Below are positions 6,831 through 8,624 of a DNA stretch of 8,624 nt, in pieces. The notes under the pieces are model-generated. The model did not search any database. It saw only the letters and a program-made list of their open reading frames with translations, and was not told the DNA's origin. Positions within the stretch are counted from its first letter, which is position 1; each line of letters begins with the position of its first letter. Origin of the DNA: an uncultured Lachnospiraceae bacterium (lineage in GTDB: Bacteria; Bacillota_A; Clostridia; Lachnospirales; Lachnospiraceae); the NCBI GenBank assembly GCA_905200565.1, contig CAJKKX010000080.1, positions 1 to 8,624 on the forward strand, in the 5' to 3' direction. The position numbers were made by a program, and so were the translations under genes.

Positions 6831-7559
6831 ATGCAGATTGCGATTGTGGATGACAGAGCAGAGGACAGAGAAGAACTGTCTGCCTGCCTGGAAAATTATA
6901 TGAAAAAGCATCAGCTGGACTATACGCTGACAGAATTTGAGGACGGAGAGAATTTTCTGAAAGCTGCCGCCCAGGTCAATTTTCAGCTTGTCTTTATGGA
7001 CATCTATATGGAGAACATGGATGGAATGGAGGCCGCCAGAAGGCTGCGCCAGAAAAACGGGCTCTGTAAGATCGTTTTTCTGACCATTACAGAAGATTAT
7101 GCCCGGATGGGGTACAGCCTGTCCGCCAGCTATTATCTGCTGAAGCCGCTTTCGCTCCATCAGGCAGATTTTGAAGAAGCGATGGAGCTGTGCCAGCTAA
7201 AACCGCCCTATGAAGTGATGACACTTTCGGTTATGGCTGACCGTCAAAAGCTGGAACTTCCCACAGAGAAAATTCTATACATAGATTATCAAAACCGTAT
7301 GACACGGATTCATACGGCGGAACGCGTGATACCGGTAAGCGGAGGTTTTCAGGAGGTCACTGCCGCATTGCAGAAGGACAAGCGTTTTTTGCCCTGCTAC
7401 CGGGGCGTTTTAATCAACATGGATTATATCAGCCATGTTGACAGCCAAACCTTTCGTTTGATAAACGGGGAGGCACTTCCGATTGCTCTCCGCAATGGAA
7501 AACAGCTGCGGGAAACCTACCGTCAGTATGTTTTCTCTGGAATGGGGCGTATCGTATGA
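6831..7559 (+). CDS. REC-LytTR family response regulator (AgrA/LytR type)
   Basis: 242 residues, usual for the family. The ATG at 6831 is chosen over an upstream in-frame ATG at 6711 because AAGGAG (6817-6822) lies 8 nt before it, a promoter lies inside the longer version, and the protein then begins directly with beta-1. Receiver domain 1-120: MQIAIVDD with acidic pair D7-D8, acceptor D57 in VFMDIY, MDGMEAAR, T85 and K105-P106, so phosphorylation should be normal. LytTR DNA-binding domain about 130-238: ILYIDY, RFLPCYRGVLINMDYI (the family's FxxxHRSxxVN region with His-Arg-Ser replaced by Tyr-Arg-Gly) and LPIALRNGKQLRETYRQY. It is expected to bind paired direct repeats in the cytoplasm as an activator. 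The direct repeats in its own upstream region are the obvious target. Its stop overlaps the next gene's start. No sensor kinase is present in the window. Confidence 0.95.
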   Translation: MQIAIVDDRAEDREELSACLENYMKKHQLDYTLTEFEDGENFLKAAAQVNFQLVFMDIYMENMDGMEAARRLRQKNGLCKIVFLTITEDYARMGYSLSASYYLLKPLSLHQADFEEAMELCQLKPPYEVMTLSVMADRQKLELPTEKILYIDYQNRMTRIHTAERVIPVSGGFQEVTAALQKDKRFLPCYRGVLINMDYISHVDSQTFRLINGEALPIALRNGKQLRETYRQYVFSGMGRIV

Positions 7560-8624
7560 GAATGAAACAAATACGCAGGCGTATTCTGGGGGGCTGTCTG
7601 GCCTGCCTCCTCTGCTTCACCGGCAGTATCCCCGCATTTGCCGCTGGAACTGCAACCCCAGCCAACGCCAATGAAAGAAGGGAGAATCCGCCGGGTTTAG
7701 AAAACAAAGCTTCAGGGGTACTGGATAGCGGAACCCCGGAAACACCGGAAGTATCGGAAGAAATACCCCTCGTCCTTGTCACGGAAATACAAAATGAAGG
7801 CGAACTGCTCTCCCTGCCGGCTTTTACCCTGCCCCTTAGAACCACACCGTCTGATGATGACCTGGAGGAAATTTATCAGCTGGCCCTTCAGTATCAAACC
7901 GTCTGCGCCACTGTAACAGTAGGTGAAGAAATCCGGCAGGAAACATTTTCTGTCGCATGGGATTTTTCAGCCATTGACCAGACCACTCCGGGAGAATATG
8001 CCGCAGCAGGCCGGATTGAACTGCCGGAGGGGTATGCCTTTGGTGAAGCTGTATTGCAGGAGCTACAGATTCCCGTCCGGGTAGAAGAAATGACGCCTGC
8101 TGTCATTACCTCCATAGAGCAATGGTATCCTTATACAAATGCATTTGCGCTCCCACAGGGCAGCGAAATTGAAGCGCTGGAAGAATTATTCGCCGCCTCC
8201 CCGTATTATCTGGAATGCTATGCGGAGAACGGAACCAGCTACACCGCTGTGGTGGAATGGGATTTTTCCGGTATTGATCTGAATACTGTGGGACTGTACC
8301 ATGCAACAGGAAGGCTGATCGCACCGAAAAATACCGTATTTGCGGATCGTATCGATTTCCCTGAAATTACAATTCCTGTTTCTGTTCAGGCTCCGGATAG
8401 ACCAGACATTAACTGTTTTCTGGCCGCCAGAGGAAATCTTCATTTTCCCTGGGTTGCACCTCCGGGGAATCTGGATAAGATCAGCGTATGGCTGTCCGAA
8501 AACAACGGTTCATGGAACCGTCTGGAAAATGGCATTTACGTGGGACGGGAAATGCTCTCGATTGCTACCCGTCTGCTGACGCCGGGCAGCGGTTACCGCC
8601 TTCAGGTTGATTATGACGGCGGAC
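7556..8624 (+). CDS. Exported Ig-like domain protein, C-terminus beyond window
   Basis: 356 codons are visible without a stop. The ATG at 7556 overlaps the regulator's TGA as ATGA, with a weak GGGG 8 nt upstream, so expression probably depends on translational coupling; a second in-frame ATG lies at 7562. Signal peptide 1-29: RRR, a Leu/Cys-rich core, and AFA/A as likely cleavage site. Residues 30-105 form a Pro/Glu-rich linker. Two Ig-like modules follow, each with a WDFSxID motif (Trp135 and Trp235) and then a GxYxAxGR motif, ending in IPVRVEE and IPVSVQAP. This pattern resembles the group 4 bacterial Ig-like domain (the W-D...PG-Y-T-V-G pattern). From about residue 287 a different segment starts (NCFLAARGNLHFPWVAP) and runs off the window. 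No catalytic motif is visible. It is probably a secreted or surface partner co-expressed with the regulator; its ligand is unknown. Confidence 0.9.
   Translation, partial: MRMKQIRRRILGGCLACLLCFTGSIPAFAAGTATPANANERRENPPGLENKASGVLDSGTPETPEVSEEIPLVLVTEIQNEGELLSLPAFTLPLRTTPSDDDLEEIYQLALQYQTVCATVTVGEEIRQETFSVAWDFSAIDQTTPGEYAAAGRIELPEGYAFGEAVLQELQIPVRVEEMTPAVITSIEQWYPYTNAFALPQGSEIEALEELFAASPYYLECYAENGTSYTAVVEWDFSGIDLNTVGLYHATGRLIAPKNTVFADRIDFPEITIPVSVQAPDRPDINCFLAARGNLHFPWVAPPGNLDKISVWLSENNGSWNRLENGIYVGREMLSIATRLLTPGSGYRLQVDYDGG

Overview
The window is a surface-protein locus with its own regulators, probably from a gut-type Clostridia (Lachnospiraceae-like). The evidence is strong AGGAGG ribosome sites, Gram-positive signal peptides, a LytTR response regulator of the AgrA type, and a giant Thr/Val-rich exported protein with YDG, MBG-like and GLUG-like modules. 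The taxonomic call is inference from style and was not checked by search.

Layout. About two thirds of the window (1-5819, minus strand) is one uninterrupted reading frame. It encodes at least 1939 residues of an exported multidomain protein whose C-terminus lies beyond base 1. Upstream on the same strand are two small genes (5888-6268 and 6243-6632). Their products look like paralogous stand-alone receiver domains that have lost the phospho-acceptor aspartate. The three genes read in the same direction with a 26-nt overlap and a 68-nt gap, so they look like one operon. Diverging from them on the plus strand are an intact REC-LytTR response regulator (6831-7559) and, overlapping its stop codon by 4 nt, a second exported protein with two Ig-like modules (7556 to the window end, partial).

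The divergent control region (6633-6830) holds promoter-like elements in both directions, a pair of 13-nt direct repeats with a 20-nt period, and a hairpin followed by a run of U that is oriented as an intrinsic terminator on the minus strand, upstream of the pseudo-receiver genes.

Working model (inference). The LytTR regulator binds the direct repeats and controls both transcription units. The two phosphorylation-dead receiver-like proteins may modulate the regulator or an unseen partner. The output is a set of secreted or wall-associated proteins. No sensor kinase, sortase or transporter is visible here. No tRNA, rRNA, CRISPR array, transposase or phage gene was seen.
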